Below are positions 53,917-63,235 of a DNA stretch of 64,000 nt, piece by piece (positions within the stretch are counted from its first letter, which is position 1; the number at the start of each line of letters is the position of its first letter). The notes beneath the pieces are model-generated. The model was given only the letters and a program-made list of their open reading frames with translations. It was not told the DNA's origin and ran no database searches. Made by a program: the position numbers and the translations under genes. This stretch comes from Desulfobulbus elongatus DSM 2908 (GTDB lineage Bacteria; Desulfobacterota; Desulfobulbia; Desulfobulbales; Desulfobulbaceae), in contig NZ_JHZB01000007.1 of assembly GCF_000621145.1 (NCBI RefSeq), positions 62,001 through 126,000 of the forward strand, given 5' to 3'.

Positions 53917-54911
53917 CGCAGCGAGGGCAGCAGCTCTTCGTAGGCTGCGGTCAGGCGGATGAACTGCTCGGTATCGCCGCCCTTGTCCGGGTGCAGTTCA
54001 TGGGCCTTCTGCCGGTAGAGACGGGTGAGGTCCCGTTTCCGCATGGCCGCCAGTTGCTCGGCATCGAGCCCGAAGATGGCGAAGGCCTGGCTGCGGGACA
54101 CGGTTTTCGAGGCCACGGTCGGCCGCCGGTGAAAACGGCGGGAACGGCCGAAATTGGCCCAGGACACCGGCTCGTCCGGCAGGGAATCGAAGTACATGAT
54201 CAGATAGCGGACCAGGGGATAGGGCAGGCGACTATCGCGGGCAAAGCCTTGCCAGAAGGTTTCGTCCGCCGCCAGCCGGCAGATTTCCTCGACAAAGACC
54301 GCATCCAGCCGTTCCCGGTCGAGAGCCTGGGGAATGGAGCGGGCGTAGCTCTCGTGGAAAAACCGCTGCAGGTCGAAGATGGTGAACAGGTAGCTCTGGT
54401 ATTCGCGGGGCAGCAGAGCCGCCTCCCGCTCCAGGATCAGCTGCTCGATCTCGTCGCGGCTCTTGTCGAGCAGCACAATGTACATGGCCTGGGTCTTGTC
54501 CACGGTTTCGGCCGAGGTCCGGCCCAGGCGCAGGAAATGGATGCGCCGCCGGTCCAGGGCCTGCGTCTCCGCCATGGCCCGCGCCAGCAGGTCCTTGTCC
54601 GCCGGCCGCCAGTTGCGGTAGCTGTACCGCTGGCGAAAGGGCTGCTGCCGGTTCTTGATATAGGGATCGACGAAAGGAAAGAACAGATCCTCCAGCTCGG
54701 CATACGGCGTGGTCACCCCCCGTTCGCGCAGGCGGCGGAGGAAATCCTCGTCGAGATGGAAGGAGGATTCGCCGGTGTACACGATGCAGCGGCCGGGATC
54801 GGGGCCCAATTCGGCCACTTCGCGGGAACAGAGGACATCGCCGCTGCGGTAGGATTCCCGGAGCACGTACTGATGCTGCCGGGGGCCGATTTCCTTACGG
54901 GCTAGGTACAT
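53913..54911 (-). CDS. J-domain protein with large N-terminal region of unknown function
   Basis: A 332-residue protein whose last 60 residues form a J domain (SQAFAIFGLDAEQL, RDLTRLYRQKAHELHPDKGGD, FIRLTAAYEEL) with the HPD motif, so it should stimulate a DnaK-type Hsp70. The first 265 residues belong to no family I recognise; they are rich in charged and aromatic residues (YSYRNWRPADKDLLARAM, HFLRLGRTSAETVDKTQAM) with no transmembrane segment. Unlike DnaJ, the J domain is C-terminal and there is no zinc finger. Translation is coupled to the ABC exporter genes downstream. Confidence 0.85.
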   Translation of the reverse strand: MYLARKEIGPRQHQYVLRESYRSGDVLCSREVAELGPDPGRCIVYTGESSFHLDEDFLRRLRERGVTTPYAELEDLFFPFVDPYIKNRQQPFRQRYSYRNWRPADKDLLARAMAETQALDRRRIHFLRLGRTSAETVDKTQAMYIVLLDKSRDEIEQLILEREAALLPREYQSYLFTIFDLQRFFHESYARSIPQALDRERLDAVFVEEICRLAADETFWQGFARDSRLPYPLVRYLIMYFDSLPDEPVSWANFGRSRRFHRRPTVASKTVSRSQAFAIFGLDAEQLAAMRKRDLTRLYRQKAHELHPDKGGDTEQFIRLTAAYEELLPSLR

Positions 54912-54974
54912 ACGGATTCACAGGCATGAAACGGGAAGCGAAAGCGACGACTATACCCAGTTTCCTTCCCCGAC

Positions 54975-56936
54975 TCAAAGAAAACGATCGACCAGTTCCT
55001 CGACCGCGTCGATGGAAAACGGCTTGGCCAGGGCGGCGACGAAATGGTGCTCGCCGTACCGGAGCATGACCTCGCTGGTGCCGTCGCCGCTGATGGCCAC
55101 CAACGCGGCCTCCGGGTCCAGCGCCATGATCGCGCGGGCGGCTTCCAGCCCGCCCATGCCGCGGTCCACCCGCAGGTCGAGCAGGGCTAGGTCGAACCGT
55201 CCGCCCTCGGCGAGCCGCCGCCGGTACAGGTCGATCGCCTCTTCGCCGCTGCTGGCCAGCGTGACCGCGCAGCCGAAATGCTCGAACATCTTTTTGTTGA
55301 TCAGCCGCATGATCTCCTCGTCGTCCATGACCAGAACCCGCCGTCCGTCCCCGGTCCGGGCGCGATGCCGGGAAGCGGCCGCCGCCGTCTGGGACGGCAG
55401 ATACAGCCTGACCGCGCAGCCGCCGCCCGGAGGCGTCTCGATCCAGACCGTGCCGCCGTGCTTCTTGACAATGGCATGGACAATGGTCAGCCCCAGCCCC
55501 ATCCCCTTCTGGGCGCCCTTCTGCTTGGTCGAGAAATAGGGGTCGAAGACCTGGTCGAGCAAGTCCGGGGCAATCCCCGGCCCGGAATCGCTGAACACGA
55601 TCCGCACCAGTTCGCCCGCCGGCAAGGGCTGGCCGGTTTGCGCCGCCTCGCCGTCGCCGTCGACCCGGTCGACGCTCACCTCGATCCGGCCGGCGCCCCC
55701 CATGGCGGCGACGGCGTTGCTGGTCAGGTTGTTGAAGACCTGGCTGACCAGGGCGGGATCGACGGAGATCGCCACGTCATTGTCGCAGCAGGCCACATGG
55801 AAGTCGATGCCGGTGGGCGGCAGTTCCCGCTCCAGGACCTCGCCGATGAGAGCGCACAACCGCACCTCCGATTTCCGGGGCAGGTAGTTGTCGGAAAAGG
55901 TGGTGAACTGGCGGATCAACTGCGTGGTCAGGTTGACCGCCCTGCCCGCCTCGCCCAGCATCTGGTTGACGTTCCCGTCCTGGCTGACGTAGCGGGCCAT
56001 CTCGATATTGCCGCTGATGATGGTCATCAGGTTATTGAAATCATGCGAGATCCCGCTGGCCATCAGCGACATGGCCTCCAGCCTGCGGACCCGCTGCAAC
56101 TCCTTTTCCAACTGGCGCTGGCGCTGTTCCAGCATCTTCCGCCGGGTGACGTCCTGAAGGATGCCGATGACGAAAAAGGTCGTCTTTTCCGGAACCGGCA
56201 CCAGGTTGCAGGTCACCTGCCGCTCGCCTATGCGGATCGGGTCGTCATAGGAGAAAACCAAGGGCTCGAACCCGGTCCGCCCGCCCAGCCGCTGCATCCA
56301 GGTTGCGATCCGGCCGCCGTCCGCCTGCGACACCAGATGGGCGAGATGGCTGCCCAGAACCCGGGCCTCGGGCCGGTCGAGCAGGGCGATGGCGGCATCG
56401 TTGACCATGACGATCCGGCCCTCGTGGTTGAGTTCGACCACGCCTTCGGCCATCCGGGCCAGGATCACCTCGCGGTGCTTTTTGCTGAGCAACAGCTCGC
56501 TGGTGACCTCGCGCGGATAAAGCCCCTCCAGACCGTGGATGGTCCCGGTGCCGTCCCGCTGGTTGGTGCGGAACCGCTCCAGGGCATCCTTGACGTGCGC
56601 CCTCATGGCGGCGGCCGGCCCCTTGGCGATGCAGACGTCGGCCTCGATCCGCTTGATGACTTCGTTGTCCTCCAGGGCGACGCCGGACAGGACCACCAGG
56701 AAGACTTCCCTGAGTTCCGGGGTGTTGCGGATGATGTAGCTCAGTTTTTCACCGTCGATCTTGGGCATGATCAGATCGGTGAAGACGATGTCGGGGCGCC
56801 GCTGGGCCATGCGGTCCAGGGCTTCCAGCCCGTTCTCGGCCAACTGCACGGAGCACCCCTCGGCCACGAGGACATATTCGAGGATCCGGCGGATGATCGG
56901 GCTGTTGTCGACAACGAGCGCGTGAATGTTATCCAT
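54975..56936 (-). CDS. Hybrid histidine kinase (REC-PAS-HisKA-HATPase-REC)
   Basis: A soluble 653-residue kinase. The N-terminal receiver (about 4-118) has Asp in IVFTDLIMPKIDG. PAS (about 155-275) starts VILARMAEGVVELNHEGRI. The phosphoacceptor His lies in ASGISHDFNNLMTI, ATPase boxes in NLTSNAVAAMG, DSGPGIAPD and GMGLGLTIVHA. A C-terminal receiver has Asp in LALLDLRVDRG. The start ATG 56934-56936 overlaps the stop of the single-domain regulator gene by eight bases. With a receiver at each end, it can take and pass on phosphoryl signals. Confidence 0.93.
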   Translation of the reverse strand: MDNIHALVVDNSPIIRRILEYVLVAEGCSVQLAENGLEALDRMAQRRPDIVFTDLIMPKIDGEKLSYIIRNTPELREVFLVVLSGVALEDNEVIKRIEADVCIAKGPAAAMRAHVKDALERFRTNQRDGTGTIHGLEGLYPREVTSELLLSKKHREVILARMAEGVVELNHEGRIVMVNDAAIALLDRPEARVLGSHLAHLVSQADGGRIATWMQRLGGRTGFEPLVFSYDDPIRIGERQVTCNLVPVPEKTTFFVIGILQDVTRRKMLEQRQRQLEKELQRVRRLEAMSLMASGISHDFNNLMTIISGNIEMARYVSQDGNVNQMLGEAGRAVNLTTQLIRQFTTFSDNYLPRKSEVRLCALIGEVLERELPPTGIDFHVACCDNDVAISVDPALVSQVFNNLTSNAVAAMGGAGRIEVSVDRVDGDGEAAQTGQPLPAGELVRIVFSDSGPGIAPDLLDQVFDPYFSTKQKGAQKGMGLGLTIVHAIVKKHGGTVWIETPPGGGCAVRLYLPSQTAAAASRHRARTGDGRRVLVMDDEEIMRLINKKMFEHFGCAVTLASSGEEAIDLYRRRLAEGGRFDLALLDLRVDRGMGGLEAARAIMALDPEAALVAISGDGTSEVMLRYGEHHFVAALAKPFSIDAVEELVDRFL

Positions 56937-57297
56937 GGTTGAGCAACTCCTGCACCGCCTCGGCGAGTTCGCGGACGTCGAACGGCTTGCTGAACACCCT
57001 GTCCGCACCCAGTTCCTGGGCCGCCGGCAGGTACGCCTCCGGGCCGATGCGGCCGCCCCCGGAAATGGCGATGATCTTGAGACGGGGATATTCCTTCTTG
57101 AGTGAGCTGATGGTTTCCAGGCCCTCCTGTTCGGGCATGATCAGATCGGTGATCACCAGGTCGGCCGGCCGTTTACGGTATTTCTGCATGCCCTCCCGGC
57201 CGTTGCCCGCCTCGATCACCTCGTGGCCGGCCCATTCCATCACCTGCCGCAGCAGGGTCCGCATCTGGTCGTCGTCGTCAATAACCAAAATTCTCAT
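56929..57297 (-). CDS. Single-domain response regulator (CheY-like)
   Basis: A 122-residue stand-alone receiver: acidic pocket VIDDDDQM, phosphoacceptor Asp in LVITDLIMPEQEG, Thr/Ser switch in IIAISGGGRIGPEA and Lys in VFSKPFD. It lacks an output domain and is encoded between two hybrid kinases with overlaps at both ends (4 and 8 bases), so it probably shuttles phosphoryl groups between them. Confidence 0.93.
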   Translation of the reverse strand: MRILVIDDDDQMRTLLRQVMEWAGHEVIEAGNGREGMQKYRKRPADLVITDLIMPEQEGLETISSLKKEYPRLKIIAISGGGRIGPEAYLPAAQELGADRVFSKPFDVRELAEAVQELLNHG

Positions 57298-59048
57298 GTG
57301 TCCCCCCCGTTCCGATTGGGCAGAATCTCCCGGACGGCAAGCGCCAGCAGCCGCATGTCCACCGGCTTGGCCAGAAACCGGCGGACCCCGTACCGCTGGG
57401 CTTCTTCCATGGTCAACGCCTCGCTATAGCCCGAACAGAGGATGACGGGCAGGTCCGGCCGGAGCGCATGGGCCTGGGCGGCCAACTGCAGGCCGGTCAT
57501 CCTCGGCATGGTGTGGTCGGTTATCAGCAGATCGATCCGTTCCCCGTTCCCGGCGAGCACGCTCAGCGCCTGTTCGGGGCTGGTCGCCGGCAGCACCCGG
57601 TAGCCCAGGTGGGAAAGCATGCGGGTGCGGACGGTCACGATGTCTTCCTCGTCGTCGACGAACAGGATGGTGCCGGTGCCGTGGGGCATGCCGTTTTCCG
57701 GGTTGTCCTCGCCCCCCTCGGCATCGGGGACGCGCGGGAAGAACACGGTGAAGACCGTGCCCTCGCCCTCGGTGGAGGTGACATCGATCACCCCGTCGTG
57801 GGCCACGATGATGCCGTGCAGCACCGACAGCCCCATGCCGGACCCCTGTCCCACCTCCCTGGTGGTGAAAAAGGGATCGAAAATGCGTTCGAGCGTTTCC
57901 GGCGACATGCCCTGGCCGGTGTCGGCAATGGTCAGCACCACATAGCGCCCCGGAGCGAGATCGTGGTAGCGGAGCTGCTCCGCCTTGCCGGTTTCAATCT
58001 CGCGCAGCGATACTTCGATCACACCGGTTTCGTGTGCCAGCGACTGGGCCGCGTTGGTGCACAGATGCATCACCACCTGCTGGATCTGGCCGGGATCGGC
58101 ATGGATCATGCCGATGCCCTCGGGCACGGCGACCTTCAGCTCGATGGTCGCGGGCAGGGTGGAACGCAGCAGCCGGCAGGACTCCTTGACCACCGGGGCG
58201 ATCAGCAGCTGGCGCCGCTGGTTGGTCGACTGCCGGCTGAAGGCGAGGATCTGCCCCACCAGTTCCTTGGCCCTGACGCCGGCGCGCTTGATCGCCTGGA
58301 GGTGCTCGGTGATCTCGGCCAGGGTCAACGGCGATCCGGACGGCGCCGGCTCCCTGCCCCCGCCGGCGCGGAGACGATAGAGCAGCAGGTCGGCGTTGCC
58401 GAGGATCGCGCCGAGGATGTTGTTGAAATCATGGGCGATGCCGCCGGCCAGGGTGGCGATGGATTCCAGCTTGTGGGCGTGGATCAGGCGCTTTTCCAGG
58501 TTGCGCTGGTGGCTGATATCCTTGGTGGAATAGACATAGCCGACAATGCGTTCGGCATCGAACAGGGGCGAACAGCTCACCGAGAAGGTCCGCCCCAGAT
58601 ATCGGTGGGTCATTTCCTGGTACCGGGGTTTTTTCTCAAGGAGAACCGTCTGGACGGGGCAGCCCGGACAGATCTGGTCGCCGCCGGCAAAGAGCCGGTG
58701 GCAGTGCTGTCCCTCGATGGTCGAACCGTTGACCGCAAGCAGCCCGACGGCGGCCCGGTTGCCCTTGACGATCCGCAGGTCATTGTCGAGGATGAGCACC
58801 GGGTCGGCGATGGCGTCGAAGGTGTACTGCCATTCGTCCACGGCCCGTTGCAGCACCGGGTTCATTGCCGGGCCGGCCTTGGGGCACGGGGCCGCTGCGG
58901 ACGGGCGGTCTGCGGGCGGGGATGGAACCGGCGCGGTTGCGGCGGGCCGCCCGCGTCCGGGCCGCAGCCGCAGCGCGTAGTAGAGGATCGAGAAGACGGC
59001 GTAGACCGCCAGCAGGCAGCAGATCGCGAGGAGAAGAGAACTGTTCAC
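57294..59048 (-). CDS. Membrane-anchored hybrid histidine kinase (PAS-HisKA-HATPase-REC)
   Basis: A 584-residue kinase with one N-terminal transmembrane segment (about 3-25) and no large periplasmic domain, then PAS (about 75-190) with a short cysteine cluster (GDQICPGCPVQT) that could respond to redox or metal. The His is in LAGGIAHDFNNILGA; ATPase boxes are HLCTNAAQSLA, DTGQGMSPE and GSGMGLSVLHG; the receiver Asp is in LLITDHTMPRMTG. The start is GTG 59048, overlapping the CofD-like gene stop by four bases. Confidence 0.92.
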   Translation of the reverse strand: MNSSLLLAICCLLAVYAVFSILYYALRLRPGRGRPAATAPVPSPPADRPSAAAPCPKAGPAMNPVLQRAVDEWQYTFDAIADPVLILDNDLRIVKGNRAAVGLLAVNGSTIEGQHCHRLFAGGDQICPGCPVQTVLLEKKPRYQEMTHRYLGRTFSVSCSPLFDAERIVGYVYSTKDISHQRNLEKRLIHAHKLESIATLAGGIAHDFNNILGAILGNADLLLYRLRAGGGREPAPSGSPLTLAEITEHLQAIKRAGVRAKELVGQILAFSRQSTNQRRQLLIAPVVKESCRLLRSTLPATIELKVAVPEGIGMIHADPGQIQQVVMHLCTNAAQSLAHETGVIEVSLREIETGKAEQLRYHDLAPGRYVVLTIADTGQGMSPETLERIFDPFFTTREVGQGSGMGLSVLHGIIVAHDGVIDVTSTEGEGTVFTVFFPRVPDAEGGEDNPENGMPHGTGTILFVDDEEDIVTVRTRMLSHLGYRVLPATSPEQALSVLAGNGERIDLLITDHTMPRMTGLQLAAQAHALRPDLPVILCSGYSEALTMEEAQRYGVRRFLAKPVDMRLLALAVREILPNRNGGDT

Positions 59049-61396
59049 CCGACCGCTCCGGAAAAGGAGGGGGAGCGCTGCCGGAAAATCCGCTCCCGGA
59101 AAAAATCGATGGTCCGGCGCCGCCGGTCGACGATCCGTACCTGCTCGGGGATCAGATCGGAGATGGTGGTGCGCATGATGGACATCTTGTATTCTATGTT
59201 GGTCGCGAAACGATTGTCCAGGTACCAGGCGTAGAAGAGGCCGAAAAAAAGACCGGGGGGCGTGAAGCCCTCGCCGGGATTGATCACCCTGGTGTAGACC
59301 TGCTCCTCCGGCCGCAACCGGTGCATCCGCGACAGCCGCAGGTAGGTGTCGATGTCGTCGGGCAGGAGAAAACTCGCCAACTGCTCCCTGTCCCTGACCC
59401 GCAGCCGATAGGTCCGGCCCACCACGTCGGTGCCGCAGACCAGCGCCTCCATCCGCTTTTCCTGGGCGTAATTACCCAGAAGCGACTGGCCCAGGGCCAC
59501 CAGGAAAACCATCTCGAACCGGCTGAGATTGCCCACCTGATCCTGGCGGATCTTGATGCGCTGGTCGTGGGGATCGTAAAAGGAGTAAATGTTGTCCCAC
59601 TCCTGGCAGCGCTTCCACGATTCCGCCTCCACCAGGGTGATGCCGCGGCTGTACCGGAGGTGCTCCACCGGGATGTCGGGATGCCGGAAGATGATTTCCA
59701 CCAGCCGGTCCAGGAGCCATTTCCGTTCCATCTCCGTCGTCCTGACCACGCTCAGCGAGCCGGCGACCACCAGCTCGGTGCTGAGGGAGTGCAGCAACGA
59801 GCGGATTTTCTCGTAGCGCAGGCAGGGGGCCGGCGTGGGCCGGTCGTCGGCCGGCGTGGCGAAATCGGCCGCCGGCAGCGTTTCCTTGCGGTCCGGTTGC
59901 GTCAGGCAGCCGGCCTGCTGCAATGCCCACAGGCCCTTAACCGCCCGGGCCAGGGCATCGGGATCGTGCTGGATGGCGCCTCGCTGCCGCAGCAGATCGT
60001 TGTTGAAGATTCGGGCCTCCACCGAACCGAATCCCAGGGCCCGCACCCGATTGCGGTCGATGTAGATCGGCTCCTTGTCCTCCAGGGCGTACCGTTGGAG
60101 GATCGAACCGGGGATGTCGCTCATGTCCAGGGCGACCACATGGGAAAAGAGTCCGTCCACCCCGCCGGGGATATTGCGGTGGTAGGCGCGGATGAGGTCG
60201 GAGACGTAAAATTTCCGGTCCGGGGCGTCGCGGGTGGCGTCGGTCTCCCCCTTCTGCACCCAGATATTGGCGACCAGGACCTTGAGGGCGGCGGTGTTGG
60301 TGCGGATGGCCCCGGCCAGGCCGGGAACCTGGAGGATGGGAATGATCGAGGTGTAGAGACTGCCGGGCGCGAACAGGATGATGTCCGCCTGCTGCACCAG
60401 CTGGACCACCTCCGGCTGGAGGAAGGGCGCGCGGCTGAATTCGACCAGCACCCGGTCGACCGGATAGCCGCGCCGGGCCTTGCCCGACTTGTATTCGCTG
60501 GTGACCAGCACGCCGTTGCCGTAGAGCATCTGCAACTGGGACAAGGTGGTGGTGCAGGGCAGCACCGCCTGCGGCCGCACCCCCAGGCAGGCCGAGAGTT
60601 CGCCCAGGCCGCGGATCGTCGCCGTCCGGACCACCTGGTGCGAAGCGAGCAGGTCGGTGGGCGTCAGCGCCGGGTCCAGTTGCCGGTAGATGGCGGCGGC
60701 CAGCAGAAGATTGCCCAGGCATTGGGGCCGCTGCAAAGTCGGACTGAGCCGCGGGTCGCTCGCGAGCAGGCCGGTCAGCTCCGTGAGGCAGGCCAGGATC
60801 GGCGCGGGCAGGTCGGCCAGCACCGCGCCGGTGTCGCGGAGCAACGCGTCCGCCGAGGCCGGCGGCGAGATGAAACGGTAATTGAACACCGCGTGCAGGG
60901 CGGCGGCGCAGCGCCGGGCACCGGTCCGGTCCAGATTATGGACCCGGACGAGATCCTCCCGGCGGATCGAGGAGATGAGCACGTGGCGGATGTCGCCCAG
61001 GGCGATCAGCGGCAGATCCTTCAACAATTCGCCGGTGGAGCCGCCGTCGTCGGTGACGCAGACCACCGAGCTGACCCGGGGAAACACCTCCTTCAGGCCG
61101 CTGAAGGGATGCCGCGCCCACTCCAGCCGGCGGGAATCGCCGCCGACAATGGTGGACAAGCCGGTGCCGCCGCCAAACACCACCACCCTGACCGCGCTGG
61201 TGTCGAGATCGTCGATCTGCTGCCGCAACTTGGCAAAAAGCGAGGTGACGACCGGCGGCAACCCGCCGGCGGTGCTGTCGAGGACGATGGAGGTGACCTT
61301 TTCCTCCAGGGTGGTTTCCGGCAGGACATCGAGGACGGAGAACCCTTCCGAGGTCAGGAAGTGCAGGTGGCTCTTGAATTGTTGCTGCCCGGCCAT
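59045..61396 (-). CDS. Large CofD/YvcK-family protein
   Basis: A 783-residue protein. The CofD/YvcK-like core has VVVFGGGTGLSTIVGG (near residue 75), VCVTDDGGSTGELLKDLPLIALGDIRHVL and APGSLYTSIIPILQVPGL. YvcK proteins (320-450 residues) affect gluconeogenic growth and cell-wall synthesis in Gram-positives; CofD transfers phospholactate. This protein is about twice as long: an insertion replaces parts of the core, and the last 240 residues (SFYDPHDQRIKIRQDQ, FFGLFYAWYLDNRFATN) match nothing I recognise. ATG 61394-61396 starts it 56 bases after kdsB; its stop overlaps the following kinase gene by four bases. Confidence 0.82.
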   Translation of the reverse strand: MAGQQQFKSHLHFLTSEGFSVLDVLPETTLEEKVTSIVLDSTAGGLPPVVTSLFAKLRQQIDDLDTSAVRVVVFGGGTGLSTIVGGDSRRLEWARHPFSGLKEVFPRVSSVVCVTDDGGSTGELLKDLPLIALGDIRHVLISSIRREDLVRVHNLDRTGARRCAAALHAVFNYRFISPPASADALLRDTGAVLADLPAPILACLTELTGLLASDPRLSPTLQRPQCLGNLLLAAAIYRQLDPALTPTDLLASHQVVRTATIRGLGELSACLGVRPQAVLPCTTTLSQLQMLYGNGVLVTSEYKSGKARRGYPVDRVLVEFSRAPFLQPEVVQLVQQADIILFAPGSLYTSIIPILQVPGLAGAIRTNTAALKVLVANIWVQKGETDATRDAPDRKFYVSDLIRAYHRNIPGGVDGLFSHVVALDMSDIPGSILQRYALEDKEPIYIDRNRVRALGFGSVEARIFNNDLLRQRGAIQHDPDALARAVKGLWALQQAGCLTQPDRKETLPAADFATPADDRPTPAPCLRYEKIRSLLHSLSTELVVAGSLSVVRTTEMERKWLLDRLVEIIFRHPDIPVEHLRYSRGITLVEAESWKRCQEWDNIYSFYDPHDQRIKIRQDQVGNLSRFEMVFLVALGQSLLGNYAQEKRMEALVCGTDVVGRTYRLRVRDREQLASFLLPDDIDTYLRLSRMHRLRPEEQVYTRVINPGEGFTPPGLFFGLFYAWYLDNRFATNIEYKMSIMRTTISDLIPEQVRIVDRRRRTIDFFRERIFRQRSPSFSGAVG

Positions 61397-61452
61397 AACC
61401 GCTCGCTCCAGGGAAAGGACAAAAAGGGAGACAGGCCCCGGCTCCGGGCGGC

Positions 61453-62217
61453 TTACGCCGCTTGCGCCAGCAGCAGCTGCTCCACCCTGCGCAGGTCCGC
61501 AGGCGTGTCGACCTCCGCCGAATCGTGATCGGTCAGCACCACCCGGATGGTGTAACCGAACTCCAGGGCGCGCAACTGTTCCAGCTTTTCGAACCGCTCC
61601 CACTGCCCCTCGGGCAGACCGACAAAGGTGAGCAAGAATCCCTTGCGGTACGCGTAGAAGCCCAGGTGTTTGTAATAGGTCGGCCGCCGCGCCTCGCCGG
61701 GATCGCGCTGGAAGGGAATCGGCGAACGCGAGAAGTAGAGCGCGTTGCCGTGGCAGTCGAATACGGTCTTGACATGGTTGGGATCGGTGATCTCCTCCGG
61801 CCGGACGATCTTGTAGATCAGGGTGGCCATCGGCAGGGAGGGATCGGCAATCAGCGGCCCGGCCACCTGTTCGACGATGGCCGGGGGAAACAGCGGCTGA
61901 TCGCCCTGGATATTGACGATCACGTCCTGATCCTCGATGCCGATGAGCTGGGCCGCCTCGGCCAGCCGGTCGGTGCCGGTGGCGTGGTCGCGCCGGGTCA
62001 TCACGAAGGTGCCGCCGAACCCCGCCACCGCCTCGGCGATCCGCTCGTCGTCGGTGGCCACCACCACCTGGGACAGCAGGGGAACCCGCCAGGCCCGCTC
62101 GACCACGTGCTGGATCATGGGTTTGCCCTGGATCAGGGCCAGCGGTTTGCCCTCGAAACGGTTCGACTGGTAACGTGCCGGGATAATGGCAATGACTTTG
62201 GGATCAACGGTGTTCAT
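61453..62217 (-). CDS. kdsB: CMP-Kdo synthetase (3-deoxy-manno-octulosonate cytidylyltransferase)
   Basis: A 254-residue enzyme that activates Kdo with CTP for LPS inner-core assembly. Family segments are AIIPARYQSNRFEGKPLALI, ATDDERIAEAV, TGTDRLAEAA, VNIQGDQPLFPP and YYKHLGFYAYRKGFL. The weak ribosome site at ATG 62215-62217 is GAAGAG. It heads the CofD-kinase operon. An aminotransferase encoded 1 kb away may make its actual substrate an amino-Kdo. Confidence 0.95.
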   Translation of the reverse strand: MNTVDPKVIAIIPARYQSNRFEGKPLALIQGKPMIQHVVERAWRVPLLSQVVVATDDERIAEAVAGFGGTFVMTRRDHATGTDRLAEAAQLIGIEDQDVIVNIQGDQPLFPPAIVEQVAGPLIADPSLPMATLIYKIVRPEEITDPNHVKTVFDCHGNALYFSRSPIPFQRDPGEARRPTYYKHLGFYAYRKGFLLTFVGLPEGQWERFEKLEQLRALEFGYTIRVVLTDHDSAEVDTPADLRRVEQLLLAQAA

Positions 62218-62323
62218 CGGCTCTTCTGCGGCTGAGGGGGAAGATGCGGCCCATCGCGGGCGGTACGAGCGTTGGCGCGGCCGGTCCCACCCCGGCCAGG
62301 GTGCGGGAACATGCCGCATTGGT

Positions 62324-62353
62324 TTGCTTTTCGTAGCGCGTCCATGATACAGT
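62324..62353 (+). promoter_or_regulatory. Possible promoter of rsmJ
   Basis: TTGCTT, an 18-base spacer and TACAGT (four of six) read on the plus strand. It overlaps the minus-strand kdsB promoter, so the two may interfere with each other. Confidence 0.4.
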
Positions 62354-62372
62354 GCGGCCACACAAAAGGCAA
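62344..62372 (-). promoter_or_regulatory. Possible promoter of the kdsB operon
   Basis: On the minus strand: TTGCCT, a 17-base spacer and TATCAT (five of six -10 matches). Predicted start is near 62337, 120 bases before the kdsB ATG. Confidence 0.5.
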
Positions 62373-62410
62373 TCGGCAAACAAATCCATCACCTTATCCA
62401 GGCCGCCCCC

Positions 62411-63196
62411 TTGACCGCCCCCCCTTTCCCCCTCGCCCTGCTCGCCGGTCCGCACCGCACCGGCACCGAACTCAAGCACCTGGCCGACACGCTCGGCATC
62501 CCTTTGATCGAGGAACCGGAAGGAGCCGTGCTTCTGCTCCGGTTCATGCCGGAGGGGCTGGAGTTGGCCAAGCCGGGCGATCCCCTGCTGCCGGGCAGCC
62601 TGCGCGCCGAATTCACCGCGCGGGATTTCCGCCGCCGGCTGCTGCATCCCGGTCGGGAACTGCTGGTCCAGGCGGCCAGGGTGCGGGGCGGCGGCCAGCC
62701 GCTGGTGGTCGATGCCACCGCCGGTCTTGGCCGCGATGGCTTTCTGCTCGCCGCCGCCGGCTACCGGGTGCGGATGATCGAGGCCAATCCGGTGGTGGCC
62801 GCCCTGCTGGCCGACGGTCTGGCACGGGCCCGCTGCATTGCCGGTCTGGCGGCGATTGCCGCCCGCATCGACCTGATTGTGGGCGATGCCCGCGAGCAGT
62901 TGCCCGCGCTTGTCGAATTGCCGGAGGTGGTCTATCTCGATCCCATGTTTCCGGAACGGACCAAGTCCGCCCTGGTCAGGCAGGAACTGCGGCTGTTGCA
63001 GCTGCTCGATCAGAAGAATTGCGATGATGCCGACCTGCTGCGGGTCGCCCTGGCCGTGGCAGCGAAAAAGGTGGTGGTCAAGCGGCCGCTCAAGGCGCCG
63101 CCGCTTGCGGCCGTGCCGCCCGGCTCCACCCGCAGGGGCAAGGCCGTCCGCTTCGATGTTTACGCGGGGAAGGGGAAAAAAGAGGTATCCGGTTGA
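62411..63196 (+). CDS. rsmJ: 16S rRNA (guanine1516-N2)-methyltransferase
   Basis: A 261-residue SAM-dependent rRNA methyltransferase. Family signatures are LRAEFTARDFRRRLLHPG, the SAM-binding VVDATAGLGRDGFLLAAAGYRV, and the catalytic VVYLDPMFPERTKSALVRQELRLL. The C-terminus has VVVKRPLKAPPL. The start is TTG 62411. It is divergent from kdsB, with overlapping promoters. Confidence 0.9.
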   Translation: MTAPPFPLALLAGPHRTGTELKHLADTLGIPLIEEPEGAVLLLRFMPEGLELAKPGDPLLPGSLRAEFTARDFRRRLLHPGRELLVQAARVRGGGQPLVVDATAGLGRDGFLLAAAGYRVRMIEANPVVAALLADGLARARCIAGLAAIAARIDLIVGDAREQLPALVELPEVVYLDPMFPERTKSALVRQELRLLQLLDQKNCDDADLLRVALAVAAKKVVVKRPLKAPPLAAVPPGSTRRGKAVRFDVYAGKGKKEVSG

Positions 63197-63235
63197 CGCA
63201 ACCTGCCGCGCCAACCGGACAGATGAGGAAAGAAT

